Shown: positions 10,411-22,122, numbered from the stretch's first letter. The stretch is 64,000 bases of DNA from Micropterix aruncella (GCA_944548615.1 OX155961.1:22778120-22842119), one strand, 5' to 3'. Numbers and translations: made by a program. The notes: generated from the letters alone by a model not told the origin.

Positions 10411-11221
10411 ATTTTAGAATTGTATGCGATGAGCCAATGGCTATAGGTTTAATTTTTTTCTCCTGCCAGACTTATAATTATGTTTTCCGAATATCATCAC
10501 CCTTCTGCTGTAAATTTTATTGTTCCTAATAAATAAATAAAATTTAAGTTTGTGTAAGATAGCATCGTTCGCATCCTCGATAGTGTTGATACTTTTACCT
10601 CTCTGTTACTAAATACTAATAGAAATTGCTAATTAAAATTGTAAATGTAATGCTAATTGTAAGTCGCTCTTTAAATTGCTATAATATTTACTTTGATGTC
10701 TGCCATTACTATCTCTCCTGCGAAAGATCTTTCTCATTTCGCATTATAGATAGTTGCTTTATTTCATGTTTACTAGTCAAAAGAACATTATTTAGATTGG
10801 TAATAGATTGGTTGAATATTGGCAATGTCACGTGACGTGTGTGTCGAGACTAATTTGTTGGTAGTTAGACATGTTGCTATGTGACACAAAAATATTAGCC
10901 TAGAATGTAGTCACTGTGGAAAGTTCAAACCTAGCGAGGGAGTAATTAGGCTAACACGAAAGAGTACGAGGAGACTAAGTAATTTATAGAATCCCGATGC
11001 TTTATCCCGCTGTGAATCCCGATGCTTTTGTTATTTTCTGCAAGGTGATAGGTCCATCCCTGACCCAACAGTACAGAAACGAATTTTCTTTTGCGAAAAG
11101 TCGTGCCTTTTTTTTAGTGCCGACGAGAAAACGAGCGAGGAGTAATTCTCGGCGCAAAGTTAATGTCGTTGACGTAAAGTTTCAGACGTTCAAAATCCGT
11201 TCGTAACAGCGTTTGTTTATT
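10411..11221. other. No gene recognised
   Basis: AT-rich sequence. Short frames at 10626-10835 and 10997-11206 show no domain or compositional sign of coding. Part of the proposed intron 1 of the gene at 13681. Confidence 0.5.
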
Positions 11222-11477
11222 TGTTTCTACTCTTTATTGAGAAATTTCACAATGGCGGGTATATTATCATATAACAATCACTTTACCTACTTTGAACTGT
11301 TTATATGCTTGTTTGCTTGTAACATAACTGTAAGTGTGTGTCTTGTTATTGCATTCGATCGACAGAATCGAAATGCAATTCGGTTAATTTTATACTAACG
11401 GAAAATGCTAACGCAGCTGGGAATCGTACCCAGAACCTTACAATGTAACATCTGGCGACCTAACCCGCAATGCCACC
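11222..11477 (-). mobile_element. tRNA-derived SINE
   Basis: Minus-strand copy with head near 11477 (B-box-like gggtacgattcccagc, then the cgatcgacagaatcg body) and end near 11222 (ctctttattgagaaatttc). The best-preserved compact copy in the window, about 256 bp. Confidence 0.7.
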
Positions 11478-11480
11478 GAT

Positions 11481-11813
11481 AGTCATAGTCATAGTCATAT
11501 TTTATTAATTCCAAAAAGTACACACTGTGTAATACGTCATTTTACATTTTCTAGAAGTTATTACAACTTCATTACGTGTACATATAATTTTTATATGTAA
11601 AGGCAAGACATCATCGGATCAATTATAAAAGTTAAATCTTATAGACTCAAACAACAACAAACAATGTAAACAAAATTTTTAAATAATCTATCAATAGGTT
11701 TTTAAAAATAGTCAATCAAAAAATTTTAAAATAATCAGTTAATAAACAATTAGTTTTATAATAAAACCAACACTACGGTGACAAAATACAGAAGAAATTA
11801 GATAAAAGATAAA
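11481..11813 (-). mobile_element. LINE 3' UTR with (TATGAC)n tail
   Basis: Tail agtcatagtcatagtcata at 11482-11500, followed by tattttattaattccaaaaa and AT-rich sequence that matches 15655-16060. No coding part is recognised with confidence. Confidence 0.6.
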
Positions 11814-12035
11814 TTATTTTCTAATACCATTGCTTTTATACCATTGCTTCTTCATACTGGAATCATAGGCATCAATTTCGGTGATCCTCGATTCGTACGT
11901 TTTTTCTAATTTTTCGGTCATTTTCGCGTTCGCTTTGTTTAAGTATTTAATCAAGCCTTTCACACCGATCATTTCGTTGGGTAGTTTTATTGCCATATCT
12001 AAATCGATATGGCAGTAAAACCATATACATGCCAA
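11814..12035 (-). CDS. Orphan 73-aa frame, unrecognised
   Basis: A minus-strand frame that ends exactly where the LINE 3' UTR at 11481-11813 begins. The predicted protein is Lys/Glu-rich and probably helical in the middle (KANAKMTEKLEKTYESRITE), ending KQWYKSNGIRK. It may be the C-terminus of the ORF belonging to that LINE or a captured exon; I do not recognise it. It has no signal peptide or membrane segment. Confidence 0.25.
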   Translation of the reverse strand: MACIWFYCHIDLDMAIKLPNEMIGVKGLIKYLNKANAKMTEKLEKTYESRITEIDAYDSSMKKQWYKSNGIRK

Positions 12036-12129
12036 ATCGAAACATTTGACACTTATATATTAGGTGCTATATCGGCGTTCGTTTATTACACAGTCGACTA
12101 CGACTTCATAATCAACAATAACACTACAA

Positions 12130-12540
12130 CTCATTGTGAGTCTTGGCTTTGTCAAGAAACTTCTTCAACTTCGTCCTATCTTTGACTATGATTTTTCAGT
12201 TGTTCGTCTTGGTAGTCCGAATTAAGGATGCCTATCAGATCTTCCACAAAGAATATGTTTCAACGGTTATTCATTTTCTATCTTTCCAAAGCGAGCCTTC
12301 CGATTTTGAGGCATCTCACATGCACTAAATTATACAGGTTATAGGTACAGTTCTTTGTGGTTCGTCTTTAAGACATCCTCCTACAATGTACCGAAGATCC
12401 TGCGGTGTATCTTAATTCCAAAGATATTTAGTGCATTTTCATTCGCTTTGGTCAGGCTATGCTTCTGAAACGTAGCCTGTGACTGACCTAATCAAAGTCT
12501 TGTAAAGAGTAGACTTCATCCTCCAGGATAAGTAACATAT
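12130..12540 (-). pseudogene. Possible decayed RTE-type LINE fragment
   Basis: Read on the minus strand, broken frames give LYKTLIRSVTGYVSEA.. and ALNIFGIKIHRRIFGTL.., which resemble the region after the RT domain in RTE-like elements (LYKTLIRPV.TY.SETW.., F.RKILRRI.G). Several stops interrupt it. Tentative. Confidence 0.35.
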
Positions 12541-12562
12541 ATTTGATGCAAATATATGTTAC

Positions 12563-13100
12563 ATCAACGAAGTAACATCTATTTGCGGTCGTTTGTGACG
12601 CGAAGTCAAATGCCCTTACTGTTGACGATTAGTCTCAAGAGAAAGAATCCGTTTGTAAGAACGTCGATTGTGACCGACATTCTTTAGTCCATACAAATGC
12701 TCCTTGATAACAGCCTGTAAAGATTATTATCACTTAGGCATGAGAAACATTACGGGCACCAACGGTAGTTTACACAGAATTAGATATATTCACAATTTGA
12801 TTCGGTAATACAATGTTATGTCCTAGCACTGTAGCATTTTGTATGTTTGATTACAAAATCATTTAAATTGATTTTGGAGTCCGAGACATCAATTTATGCG
12901 ATCGTCGATTATTAGTCCTTGGTCGTTGTATTTATTTGAGTCAGCTATTGACAGTCCTTTCCCCCATAATATGAAGTCCCTCATGTAATATCCCTCACGA
13001 TAATAATAAAATACCATTAATGTAAAAAAAGTAAGTAAACAAATAAGTCCATTAGTCCTGGAATTCGGCAAACAAGAGATTGAGAAGCTCATTGCAGTCA
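12563..13100. other. No gene recognised
   Basis: Intronic-looking sequence without a supported frame. A perfect 14-bp inverted repeat with a 3-base loop (gtaacatatatttg / caaatatatgttac) sits just before it at 12532-12562. Confidence 0.45.
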
Positions 13101-13680
13101 TTCTGCATTAAACGCATCCTATTATTTAATCTGAATTTTCTTATCTTTTTATTTGTTGCTTCTAGGATTATTCTTATCTTTAATCTCTGTTATTTATCGA
13201 CTAGCAACCTGCTTATTCAACCTGATTATTTAATACGCTTTTTAATTATTGGTTTTAAGCTATTTTGTCTATTTACTGATTATCTAACATTTTTTTATTA
13301 TTAATAATATTTTATTGATTATTTGTGAATTCAATATTATTTTCTCCAACAAGATTATGAAATATTAGGTATCATTATACATTATTCAGTTACCCAGATT
13401 AAAAACTATTATGGAATATTAGGTATCATTATACATTATTCAGTTACCCAAATTAAAAACAATCTTGAGATACATACTACTTATTTATGAGAGCTATTCG
13501 ATTCGCTTTATTTTATTTTTTCCTTTTCTTAGTTATATTACTTTCATAACTTACAACTAACATAGTGGAGTCTAACTTGGTACGGGCTTCTGCCTAGTTA
13601 AGCAGACTTTGTATATAACCTGTTTAAGCATTTTGTTTCGGAATTAAATTAATTTTTATTCTTGATGTGTTTTGTTGCAG

Positions 13681-14196
13681 ATGTTCAAAGCCGTCATTCT
13701 GTTCGCTGTCGTGGCTCTTGCCGTCGCCGAGAAGAAGAGAGAGATCCCGTCCGAAGGTATCTGGAACGGCGCTGGTGCCTACCCAGGATACTCCGGCCTC
13801 GTCGATCCCACCGTCGGCAGCATCTACGGCGCCGGTTTGGGCTACAAGTCCGGACTCAGCAGTCTCTACCACCCGTCGTCGGTCTACTCCGGTCTCGGCG
13901 GTGTGGCTGGATACCCAGGATACGCTGGTCTGGAATCCCCCATCGCCCCCGGATACGCTGGTCTGGAATCCCCTATCGCCCGCGGATACGCTGGTCTAGA
14001 ATCCCCCATCGCCCGCGGATATGGAATCCCCAGCACCTACGGCCATGAACTCCTGTCCAGCCGCTTCGGAGGAGTTGCCAGAAGCCTCGGATCCTTCCCC
14101 GCCTACGAATCACCGCTGGCCGCCTCTCACGTCTACCAGCCGTACACCGCCCAATACGGATACTCCGCGGGCGCTTACCCTACCTACAAAAAGTGA
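13681..14196 (+). CDS. Gly/Tyr-rich secreted cuticle-type protein, pair 1 copy 2 (171 aa)
   Basis: Paralogue of the gene at 512. Signal peptide MFKAVILFAVVALAVA (residues 1-16), then EKKREIPSEG, a Gly/Tyr/Ser-rich chain, three GYAGLESPIA[RP] repeats and the same PTYKK end. No cysteine. The start is fixed by the acceptor ttttgttgcag ending at 13680; the in-frame ATG at 13672 lies inside the intron. A polyadenylation signal AATAAA follows at 14231-14236. Compared with copy 1 it lacks one repeat unit and one Ala-Gly pair, which accounts for the 13-residue difference. The presumed promoter and exon 1 are at 8099-8170. Likely an extracellular structural protein of cuticle; the specific family name is not certain. 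Confidence 0.85.
   Translation: MFKAVILFAVVALAVAEKKREIPSEGIWNGAGAYPGYSGLVDPTVGSIYGAGLGYKSGLSSLYHPSSVYSGLGGVAGYPGYAGLESPIAPGYAGLESPIARGYAGLESPIARGYGIPSTYGHELLSSRFGGVARSLGSFPAYESPLAASHVYQPYTAQYGYSAGAYPTYKK
13918..14016 (+). repeat. In-frame 33-bp coding minisatellite, 3 units
   Basis: Units at 13918-13950, 13951-13983 and 13984-14016 encode GYAGLESPIAP, GYAGLESPIAR and GYAGLESPIAR. One fewer than in the paralogue at 755-886. Confidence 0.95.
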
Positions 14197-14230
14197 TTTC
14201 AGCATCTCCTACTCGGAATGTACAAAAATA

Positions 14231-14236
14231 AATAAA
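14231..14236 (+). terminator. Polyadenylation signal AATAAA
   Basis: Canonical AATAAA 35 bases after the stop codon of the gene at 13681. The equivalent place after the gene at 512 reads aaaacccaaaaaaaa, so copy 1 may rely on a variant signal such as aataca at 1131. Confidence 0.7.
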
Positions 14237-14660
14237 AAACAGCTGTGATTTTGAAGTAAAAATACACTATTACAAATACTGATTATGACTATTAATACCA
14301 ACAAACATGAAAAAATCGGTTGTCTTACCCCCAATACTTTCCCGGCAAGTAGCCAAGGACTGATTTTATATAAATGCAATTCATAAAAAAATTCTGAACA
14401 AAATTCATAAATAAAACCGATGAGCGCCCGCCCTCGGCCGGCGGTAGAACCCGGTTGCCATTGCGACACCTCAGGCTACGGTTCAATTCTCGGCTAGCCT
14501 CGGGCAGCTCAGCGTTATTATTTAATTAAAATATATAGCAGAATATAAATATTATTAGTTGTGAGTATATGAGATATTCCAACCAAAATTTTACAATGTC
14601 ATTTTGCTCCAACAAGGCACCTGTAACAAAATTTAAATCTATAAGTCCAATATTCTTTTA

Positions 14661-14803
14661 TTTCTTGTGACTGCTTTTCGATCGACAAAATTGAAATGCC
14701 ATTCCGTTAATTTTATCTCAACGGAAAATGGTGACTTAGCCAAGAATCAAACCCAGAACCTAACAAGTAAGATCAGGCGACCTAACCACTATGCCATTTG
14801 GCC
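14661..14803 (-). mobile_element. tRNA-derived SINE, partial
   Basis: Minus-strand head at 14803 (ggccaaatggcatagtggtt, A-box-like; ttctgggtttgattcttgg, B-box-like) and the cgatcgac body, truncated at 14661. It interrupts sequence homologous to that downstream of the gene at 512. Confidence 0.7.
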
Positions 14804-14859
14804 CTTTATAGCGGAAACGTTTGTTTATTATTTAGGAAACTGATGGGCCAAATGTAGTT

Positions 14860-15475
14860 GAGCCATTGTGACCCATGTGTTAGGGTCGGCCCAACTCACG
14901 GGTTAGCACCCATCCAGTAGCCTCCACGCAGAATTGAGATCCCGGGTAGGAACTGGTGCCTGCAGGCCAGTTCTCCTGGGAATCGTTCTTCGGGCGCTCC
15001 TGGATGGTTTGTGCATCGTGCGGCGTCAGCAAATCGACTATGCATAACCGCGGGAGTCTGGAAACGGCATTGTTTCTTATAGAGCGGAGGTGGTTGTTAA
15101 CCTTATGGTAACCGCTCTTGAAACGACCAAATGGCTACTCGATACCGGGTGAACAGTCGTGCAAAGGACTCCGTGGTGTGCGATAGATTCGGTATACACC
15201 GAATCACCGCTACATAAGGAAGAGGACCGCGCAAGCGACCTCGAACACGTAACCAGTCGAGAGGCTGGAGAAAACTGGTAGACTCTGGTAGTAAGGGCGC
15301 GAGGTCGGCCCGCTGCTTGCTCACCCGGTGTCTCGCAAAGACATTGGCTTCTTATGGGTGAGTGGCGTAACTAGACTGTGGACTGTTTTGTCCCAAAGTC
15401 TTCTACGCTCACCTCACGGCAGATAGAACTATCAATATAATTAAAACTTCCTGAGGTGACGTGTTCGCCCGTTGT
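14860..15475 (+). repeat. GC-rich unclassified dispersed repeat, copy 2
   Basis: Runs from gtgacccatgtgttagg to gacgtgttcgcccgttgtag. It shares ordered blocks with 23110-24094: the tcacgggt..caccta start, gcgtgcggcgt-type core, tatagagcgg, gcaagcgacctcgaac, and a terminal gtgacgggctcgcccg-like end. No long frame is conserved between copies. Confidence 0.65.
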
Positions 15476-15644
15476 AGTTGACGCCTCCATGTGTTAATTA
15501 TCCTCGAAAAAACTGCTGAGATGTAGAGACAAGTATGATCTCAAGGAGGTAAAATCTCCTAAGTCAATTGTAGTAATATTCTGGTTATAGCAATTCTTAA
15601 TTGTCACATTATTATTGTCATAATCTAATATGATTATGACTATT

Positions 15645-16060
15645 CTAAGACGATAGTCATATACATATCATATTTTATTAATTCCAAAAAGTACATACTG
15701 TGGAATGCGTTGTCGTACAATTTTGCATTGTCGTACAATTATTAATAGCTTCATTACATGTACATATACTTTTATATAAAGGTACTTATTGTTCAATAAA
15801 CAAAAAATAAAACACACTCAAATTACAAAAAAATGCATTAATAGTCAGTATTTAAAAATAATTAATCAATAGGTTTTTCCAGAATAATCAGCCCTAGAGT
15901 ACAACTAAAAACGAATAAACCTTCATACGAATAATCAGCACTAGAGTATTACTAAGAACGAATAAAGTTTCGTACGTAAATCGTTTTATTATTATTACTA
16001 TGATAACAAAATATTAAAACGAAATTACTCAAAAAAACTGTAAAAGATATAGAAATAATC
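15645..16060 (-). mobile_element. LINE 3' UTR, relative of 11481-11813
   Basis: Degraded tail gatagtcatatacatatcat at 15650, then tattttattaattccaaaaa and AT-rich sequence parallel to the 11481 copy. No coding part. Confidence 0.55.
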
Positions 16061-16112
16061 CATATCATTTAATCATATAATTATTTAATTAAAAAAATGT
16101 TTATTCAGCATT

Positions 16113-17268
16113 CTTATATATATAAAACAAAGTCGGGTTTGTTCGAAGACTTATAACTCGGGAACGGCTAGACCGATTTTCATGGCTTTTGATTTGTTAT
16201 ATTTGTCTCCGTCCCAAATAGCAGAATAACTATTAAAAACATAGCAAAACTTACGGGAAAATAAAATAAAAGAAAATACATTGTCCCATACACAATGTTT
16301 ATGAATTTCGTAACTGTCAAACATTTATTGTCCGGCAACTCTTCGGCCGATTTCATTCGCTGAATAGGCTGAAAAATATCCTCCCGGAGGAGAGCAAGAT
16401 TACGATTTGTCAGTCTGCTCTCCTCCCCCTTCTGGATTATGGAGATGTCGCATTTCTCGACCTCGCAGAGGAGTTATCCACCAAAGTTGAGCGTCTCCAA
16501 AATGTTTGCATTCGGTATATCCATGGCCTCAGAAAATTTGACCACATCACGGAGTACAGATAGAAGCTTCACTGGCTGTCGACCCGGGAGAAAAGAGAAA
16601 TGCGAGTTCTCTGTATGCTTTTCAAGATCTTGGATGGCGTCGCTCCCAATTATCTTACCGGCAGATTTACTGCACTATCGGCTCATGAACGCCCCCTGAG
16701 ATCAAAACACAACCTGCTACTCTCTATCCCTAGTCACAGCAGTGACTTCTTCTCATTCTCTTTCACCGTGCATGGAGCCCGTCTTTGGAATGCTTTGCCG
16801 AAAAATGTGAGAACCGCGCCAAGCATAACAACTTTTAAAAACAGACTCAGAGAGCATTTGAAATCCTCCAGATAAATTCCCTTTCCCCTCCCATCCCCCT
16901 CCTTTTAAAACTTTAGCGTCCTTATAGGTGTTAGATTATTTTGATGTGGCAAATCTGTGCCCACAAAGAGTAAAGTATATACTTCTTTCTATCCTCCTCT
17001 ATTTTATTTGTCATACTCTTTATATAGGTTAAGTTATGTAGTCTACTCGCAAATAATGTTCTTACAATAGTATAGGTTAGCTCTAAAATATTGCCTGCAG
17101 GCAATAAGCACGCCTTTTCTTAAGAATAAAGAGTTTTATTATTATTAAATTAATATTTATTTTGTATTCATTGTATTACTTTCATAAAATCATAAATTTA
17201 TTTCAGCTAATCTGTAACACGACATTCATTAACCGTTAGGCAGTACGAAGTTCGCGGGGTCAGCTAGT
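16113..17268 (+). mobile_element. Helitron-like element interrupted by a LINE
   Basis: The 5' end is tcttatatatataaaacaaa followed by gtcgggtttgttcgaa, and the 3' end reads cgaagttcgcggggtcagctagt, with the terminal CTAGT typical of insect Helitrons. A second copy with matching ends is at 31134-31722 and a truncated one begins near 57550. Non-autonomous: no Rep/helicase coding. The middle (about 16345-17150) is occupied by a LINE fragment absent from the other copies. Confidence 0.6.
16350..17150 (+). mobile_element. LINE ORF2 C-terminal fragment nested in the Helitron-like element
   Basis: Broken frames read RLNRLKNILPEESK.., then SALLPLLDYGDVAF, RLQNVCIRYIHGLRKFDHI, and in 16600-16875 the characteristic end GARLWNALPKNVRTAPSITT followed by FKNRLREHLKSSR and a stop. 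A 3' UTR runs to a (TTA)n tail at about 17137-17150. 5'-truncated; the RT catalytic core is absent. The CR1/L2-type C-terminus suggests that clade. Confidence 0.75.
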
Positions 17269-17464
17269 AAGCAAATAGATTTCATGTATGCTATTATTAC
17301 ATTTTAAACCCAACGACAACCTTGTCAAATTCATCCAAGTTATAGAGATCATGTAAGGCTTGGTTTCTTTTTCTGCACTTCTTGAATGCCATCTCTTTGA
17401 GTTTTTTCAATTTCTGTTGGCAGCACATCGAAAAATGAAAAGCCTAAATATAAAAAAATCGGTT

Positions 17465-17998
17465 GTGTCACCCCAAGACTTTCCTGACTAGTATCCGGGG
17501 AGGTGCGAAAAAACAGCGACATTTTTTACTCTAGTACCCCAAATTTGTATGGCAGGTACCCCAAACGTTGGTCGTAAGTACCCCAAAAACTAATAGGTTC
17601 TTCCGATGGTTAACAGAAGCTTCTATGCCAAATTTTAACTTAGACAGATTAAGCGTCTGGGCGCTATCGCGGAAACAATTTTTTCGCCGGGAACCCCAAA
17701 TTTGTATGGGAGGTACCACAACCGTAGGGCGTAGGGACTCCAAAAACTAATGGGTTCCTCCGACGGTTAACAGAAGCTTATATACCAAATTTCAGCTCAA
17801 TCCGATTAAGCGTCTGGGCGCTATCGTGGAAGAATACATACATACAGACATACAGACATACATACAGACAGAGATCGGTCTGGAAATAGTCTCAATCGTC
17901 TCAGGGAGTCTCAAAATATATATTCCCATCTTCATCTCAAAATTTTTTTTAGCGCGATCACAATACTTTCCTTTCCGATAGGTCGTCAGGAAAGTAAA
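17465..17998. mobile_element. Non-autonomous element with ACTTTCCTGAC inverted ends
   Basis: Left end gactttcctgactag and right end gtcgtcaggaaagtaaaag are inverted relatives. Inside, an approximately 180-bp module starting at taccccaaatttgtatgg (17534) is repeated at 17696, with a shared gattaagcgtctgggcgcta at both positions. A cataca/cagaca microsatellite lies at 17840-17870. No coding sequence. Confidence 0.5.
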
Positions 17999-18129
17999 AG
18001 ATCTCTGGTATAAACCCAGCCGCACTTTTGGAATGACAATGTTATTCTTATTGCGTGTGTTATATTCGTGAAAATTCGAGTTCTTTTCGAGGCCTTCCAA
18101 ATTTGCTCTCGCATAAACTAATCACTGGT

Positions 18130-18400
18130 AAATAAATTCACATTTTACAGTCAATGTTTTTTTATTTTTAAACATCGGAGCACAGTGATCACCTCTTCAT
18201 AACCCACATATCGTTCTGAGAGCATGTTTTTGTAGAATAAAAATACGATTGTTATCTGGTGCATTACCCAAGGTCAAAATGCCATAAGCCATCTTCGAAT
18301 CAAAGCACGCATAGTATGTGCTCATCGCGGCTTGTTCTCCGGCCACGAAAATAGCTACATGTCCTTACGAAAATAGCTACATACATATCCAGGCTGGAGA
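18130..18400. other. No gene recognised
   Basis: Possibly the decayed upstream part of the LINE that becomes recognisable from 18400. A short direct repeat (aaaatagctacat) occurs at 18346 and 18369. Confidence 0.4.
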
Positions 18401-18830
18401 GTATACAGAAACGCTTTCTGAGGTTCCTGTACTTTAAACAGCATGGATATTATCCCTTTCTATATCCTACGGCATTTATTCTGGGGATGGTTGGGTACAA
18501 CTCACTAAGCGTAAAAAGAGATTGGCTGTCAATCTGCCACATATATAAATTGCTTAGGGTCCTAGAAGAATCGGTCTATTTGTACCCGCCAATTACTACC
18601 GCGCTAGGACTCGCGTATTGTTCGCGTTACCGCGAGCTAGAACTAACATCGTTCAACACTGCTTCACAGTGCGGACGCTTCGTACCCTAAATGCACTATG
18701 TTCAACTGAGCCAGAATTGGATATTTGGACTGTGAACTTAGCACAACTGCAAAATACGGTAATGGCATTTCTTAGCAATCAAGTAATTAGATAAATATGT
18801 AGTATGTAGCATTAAAATTGTTAAAAAGGA
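18400..18830 (+). mobile_element. LINE ORF2 C-terminal fragment
   Basis: Frames read SRLESIQKRFLRFLYFKQHG, YYPFLYPTAFILGMVGYNSL, then ARYRELELTSFN-like sequence after a frame change. This matches the minus-strand frame at 60563-61195 and the plus fragment at 60106-60327. 5'-truncated and frameshifted. Confidence 0.75.
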
Positions 18831-19452
18831 GTAACTAGTATAATAAGAAATGGTTAGATAAACATTAGATATACATATGTATGTAAGTATAATCGTTTAA
18901 TATTACGCTCTAACGGATGTCTCCGTCTCGTTTGCTATAGTCTAGAATAATAATTTATATATTAGAATAATAATGATAGTAATAGTAATGGAGTAGAGTA
19001 ATAATAATATTATTAACAGTAGAATTATAATAATAGTCTATAGTAGAATAATAGTTATAATCTAGAATAATAGCCTAGAAAAATAATTAACGATTTGAAA
19101 TCATCTGTAATAAAATCATCGGAAATAAATAAACAAATAAAATTACAGGAATCGCAGGACATTGCAGGACATGAAACATTGCAGGAATTTTCCACTCTTA
19201 ACATGCAGTGTTCACCTTGCAAAAAGGTGGACCCTAGATCGGAAGCAGATTTCGGATATGCCTTCTAGAAGAATGGTGGGATTTTTATATATCTTACTCA
19301 TCATTATCTCATCGTAATGCTTCTTCATCGACTGCATTAATACTACAAGCACCATTTTGAATGACTATAGAATATAATACCTTTATCATACCAAAAAAAA
19401 TAAAACATTACATAGTGAAGATTACACTGGTTTTTAAATAAATTGCTAAAAA
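18831..19452. other. AT-rich tract, probable LINE 3' UTR and flank
   Basis: Rich in taatag/aataat words, with degenerate repeats around 18950-19080 and the weak tail aaataaataaacaaataaaa at 19125-19145. No supported frame. Confidence 0.4.
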
Positions 19453-21383
19453 AAAACACTAAAAACACGCTCTTATAAATGCACGTCAAAACTACATCAT
19501 CAGACCTGTCTAAAAAACAATTTGGATTTCAAAAAAATCTCTCTACGCAAGATGCAATCGCCAGTCTAATTAAAAAAACACTACTTGGGCTAGACAATAT
19601 GAAAAAAACCGTAGGCATTTTCTGTGACCTCTCTAAGGCTTTTGATTGCGTAGACCACTCAATTCTACTTGAAAAATTGGAACACTACGGCATTAGGAAT
19701 AAGGAACTGCAACTCATGGAATCTTATTTGCAAGAACGCACTCAGATTACGCAAGTCGAAAATAGCAAGAGCGCGCCACAGAATATCCGCAAAGGTGTTC
19801 CTCAAGGATCGATACTTGGACCTTTTCTCTTCCTCGTCTATATTAATGACATCCCAGAGTGCCTGAAATCCGTGGATGATGAAATCATTTTATTCGCCGA
19901 TGATACTTCACTTCTTTTTAGCGATAAAAATAAATACACTTTGGCCCAAAGAATAAAAGAAACAATAGATAGGCTTAGTATATGGTTCCAAGTTAATAAA
20001 TTGTCACTTAACGTAAATAAATCAAAATCAATATGCTTCTCTTTGCGGCCGTCTGATTATAATGAAATAGACGTATACTTTGGGTCTGACCAACTAGAAA
20101 ATGTCTCCTCCACGAAATTTCTCGGTTTAGAAATTGATCAAAAATTACAATGGTCTGATCACTTAAATGATCTCAGTAAAAAATTGTGCAGTGCCATATT
20201 CGCCATTAGAAAGATAAGAAGTTTATGCGGTTTTGAAGCAGCTAAATCCGTCTATTTTGCATATTTCCACTCTCTAATAACGTATGGCCTACTGTTTTGG
20301 GGAATGGCACCAAACTCAAAAAGAATTTTTCTCCTCCAGAAAAGAGCGGTACGCAGTTTATATAGAGTCTCACCGAGAAGTTCTTGTAAGCCGCTATTTG
20401 TAAAATCAGGAATAATGACTCTATTTTCTTCTTACATCTACCAAAATATTATGTACGCTCGTAGACACCTAACAGAAGCTCCGGTGAATAGTGATTTTCA
20501 TCATCACGATACGAGGAATAAATCCAATCTCCACATAAACCGACAGCGACTTAGCAAAGTGCGATACAGTTTTATTCATCAAAATTTGTCGTTCTATAAT
20601 AAGATTCCAGAGCAAATGAAAAGCCTCGGAGAGGTCCAATTTAAAAAGATAATCATAAATAATTTGGTAAGAAACCCAATTTATGGTATAAGGGAGTTTG
20701 AAAATTCTGAGTCTATTTTCCATGTTGATGATTAATGAAATGCGTAGTTTTAAACATAACGGTATTATGATAGCTGACATTCTAATTCTCATATAATTTA
20801 TTAAACATCTATTCATTTTAAAAAAAACTACGAAAGCATTATTGCTGGATTGACAATAAAATATATATTTTTTTATTATTCTACATAGAATTTGCATTTC
20901 TATTTTAATATATTATTCTCATTGACTCTTAAATCACATTAGTATATTTTGATTATTTGTATATAGGTAATATTGAATATAATATTACAGCGATGACAAC
21001 TATCACGATAGTTATGTTTTTAATAATTAAATTTTTAGCATTTAATTTTGTGACGCATCCAAGTGTAGGAATGCCTATCTACTGGAGTAGTTGATTGTAT
21101 TGTATTGTATTGTATTGTAAACCTAACCGTGGTCAAAGTTCATTCCAAGACTTTTCTAACAAGTCCAAACACAGCTATGATACGATGTTCCATCATGAAG
21201 TTCCAGTTCAAATCTTCCGACTCCATCATCAGATCAGTTCGACAGTACCATATTATTGTATCGTCATCGGAACTACATACAGCTGCCAATTTTCATGACG
21301 CTACGATCTTTGGAAGATGGTTAAATTAGTTACCTTAGATTCCATTACATAGTTACATACAGGTTGGCCTAATAAAAGCGTGT
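19453..21383 (+). mobile_element. MITE-like repeat split by a LINE
   Basis: The left part (acactaaaaacacgctctta, then gcacg..catcatcagac) ends near 19505 and the right part (aacctaaccgtggtcaaagt to taataaaagcgtgtt) resumes at about 21119. In the uninterrupted copy at 36252-36571 the two parts are contiguous. Confidence 0.75.
19506..21118 (+). mobile_element. Non-LTR retrotransposon with reverse transcriptase, 5'-truncated
   Basis: The long frame ending at 20735 encodes most of an RT domain plus the C-terminal region. Motif A is seen as FCDLSKAFDCVDHSIL, then KGVPQGSILGPFLFLVYIND and the catalytic FADDTSLL. The C-terminus ends PIYGIREFENSESIFHVDD. The apparent start MHVKTTSSD comes from the flanking MITE, so the RT is truncated at its N-terminus and lacks the endonuclease. 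The 3' UTR ends in a (TTGTA)n tail at 21095-21118. Further copies: 38000-38630 (+) and 48498-49587 (-). CR1/Jockey-group by motif style; clade not certain. Confidence 0.9.
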
Positions 21384-21389
21384 TAAAAA

Positions 21390-21700
21390 GAAAATTTATT
21401 TACGAATGGCGGACTTATCACTATAGCGATATCTTAGTCAACCATTTGATAAAGTAGTTTTTAATTGTCATAGTGCAGTACAGACAAAAGTAATAAACTT
21501 AAATTTAAAATAAACTAATTCAAATATATGGCAATAACTTATGCTAGGATAACAACATACAATTTTTCGCTACTTTTGCACAGGGAAGGTTAAAGCAGAG
21601 AATTAGGTGGGAAGGGGGGGGGGGGGTCGGTAATTGCTTAGTGGCTGTGTGAAAGACAATATTTCATCAACAACTTTTTGAAACGGAGCAACGAAGTCGG
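21390..21700 (-). mobile_element. LINE 3' fragment related to 3020-3690
   Basis: The minus-strand match of the 3' UTR and terminal coding part of the 3020 element includes the counterparts of its ggcggacttatc, caaccatttgat and gtggctgtgtg words. A poly-G run lies at 21616-21627. Abuts the right end of the MITE. Confidence 0.6.
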
Positions 21701-22122
21701 TACAACAAATGATGTATGCTGATGATATTGATAAACGTGCCCCTATACATTATTTAAGTCACATATGACATACGATATTTTGATGTGGGGCTCAGCTAAC
21801 TGTGTATCAGGGCCATAATGGGTATCAGCCCTTTGGTTTCAAGTCAAGTCAAGCCCTTTGGCAAGTCAATGACCAGTAACAATGAGTCAGTTAGATAATG
21901 CGCCTGAAGCTTTATTTAATATCGCGACGCAGAGAAATGTCGATAAAAATCAGCCAAAGCGATCTTCAGATTCTGGTTTTCAAATAAAATATTACCGTTT
22001 CAGTTTATAAGTCAATAATTGGAAATTTTCAAAATTCATTGGTTTTACAGAAAACTTTAGCAAGAAAATTACAACAAATAAATAGGATCGAAGACAATCG
22101 CGGTTGTTTGACATTATAACTA

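Noticed and set aside
17820..17875. CRISPR-like or satellite array of cataca/cagaca words
   Set aside because: A simple microsatellite inside a transposon; no spacers or regular repeat units.
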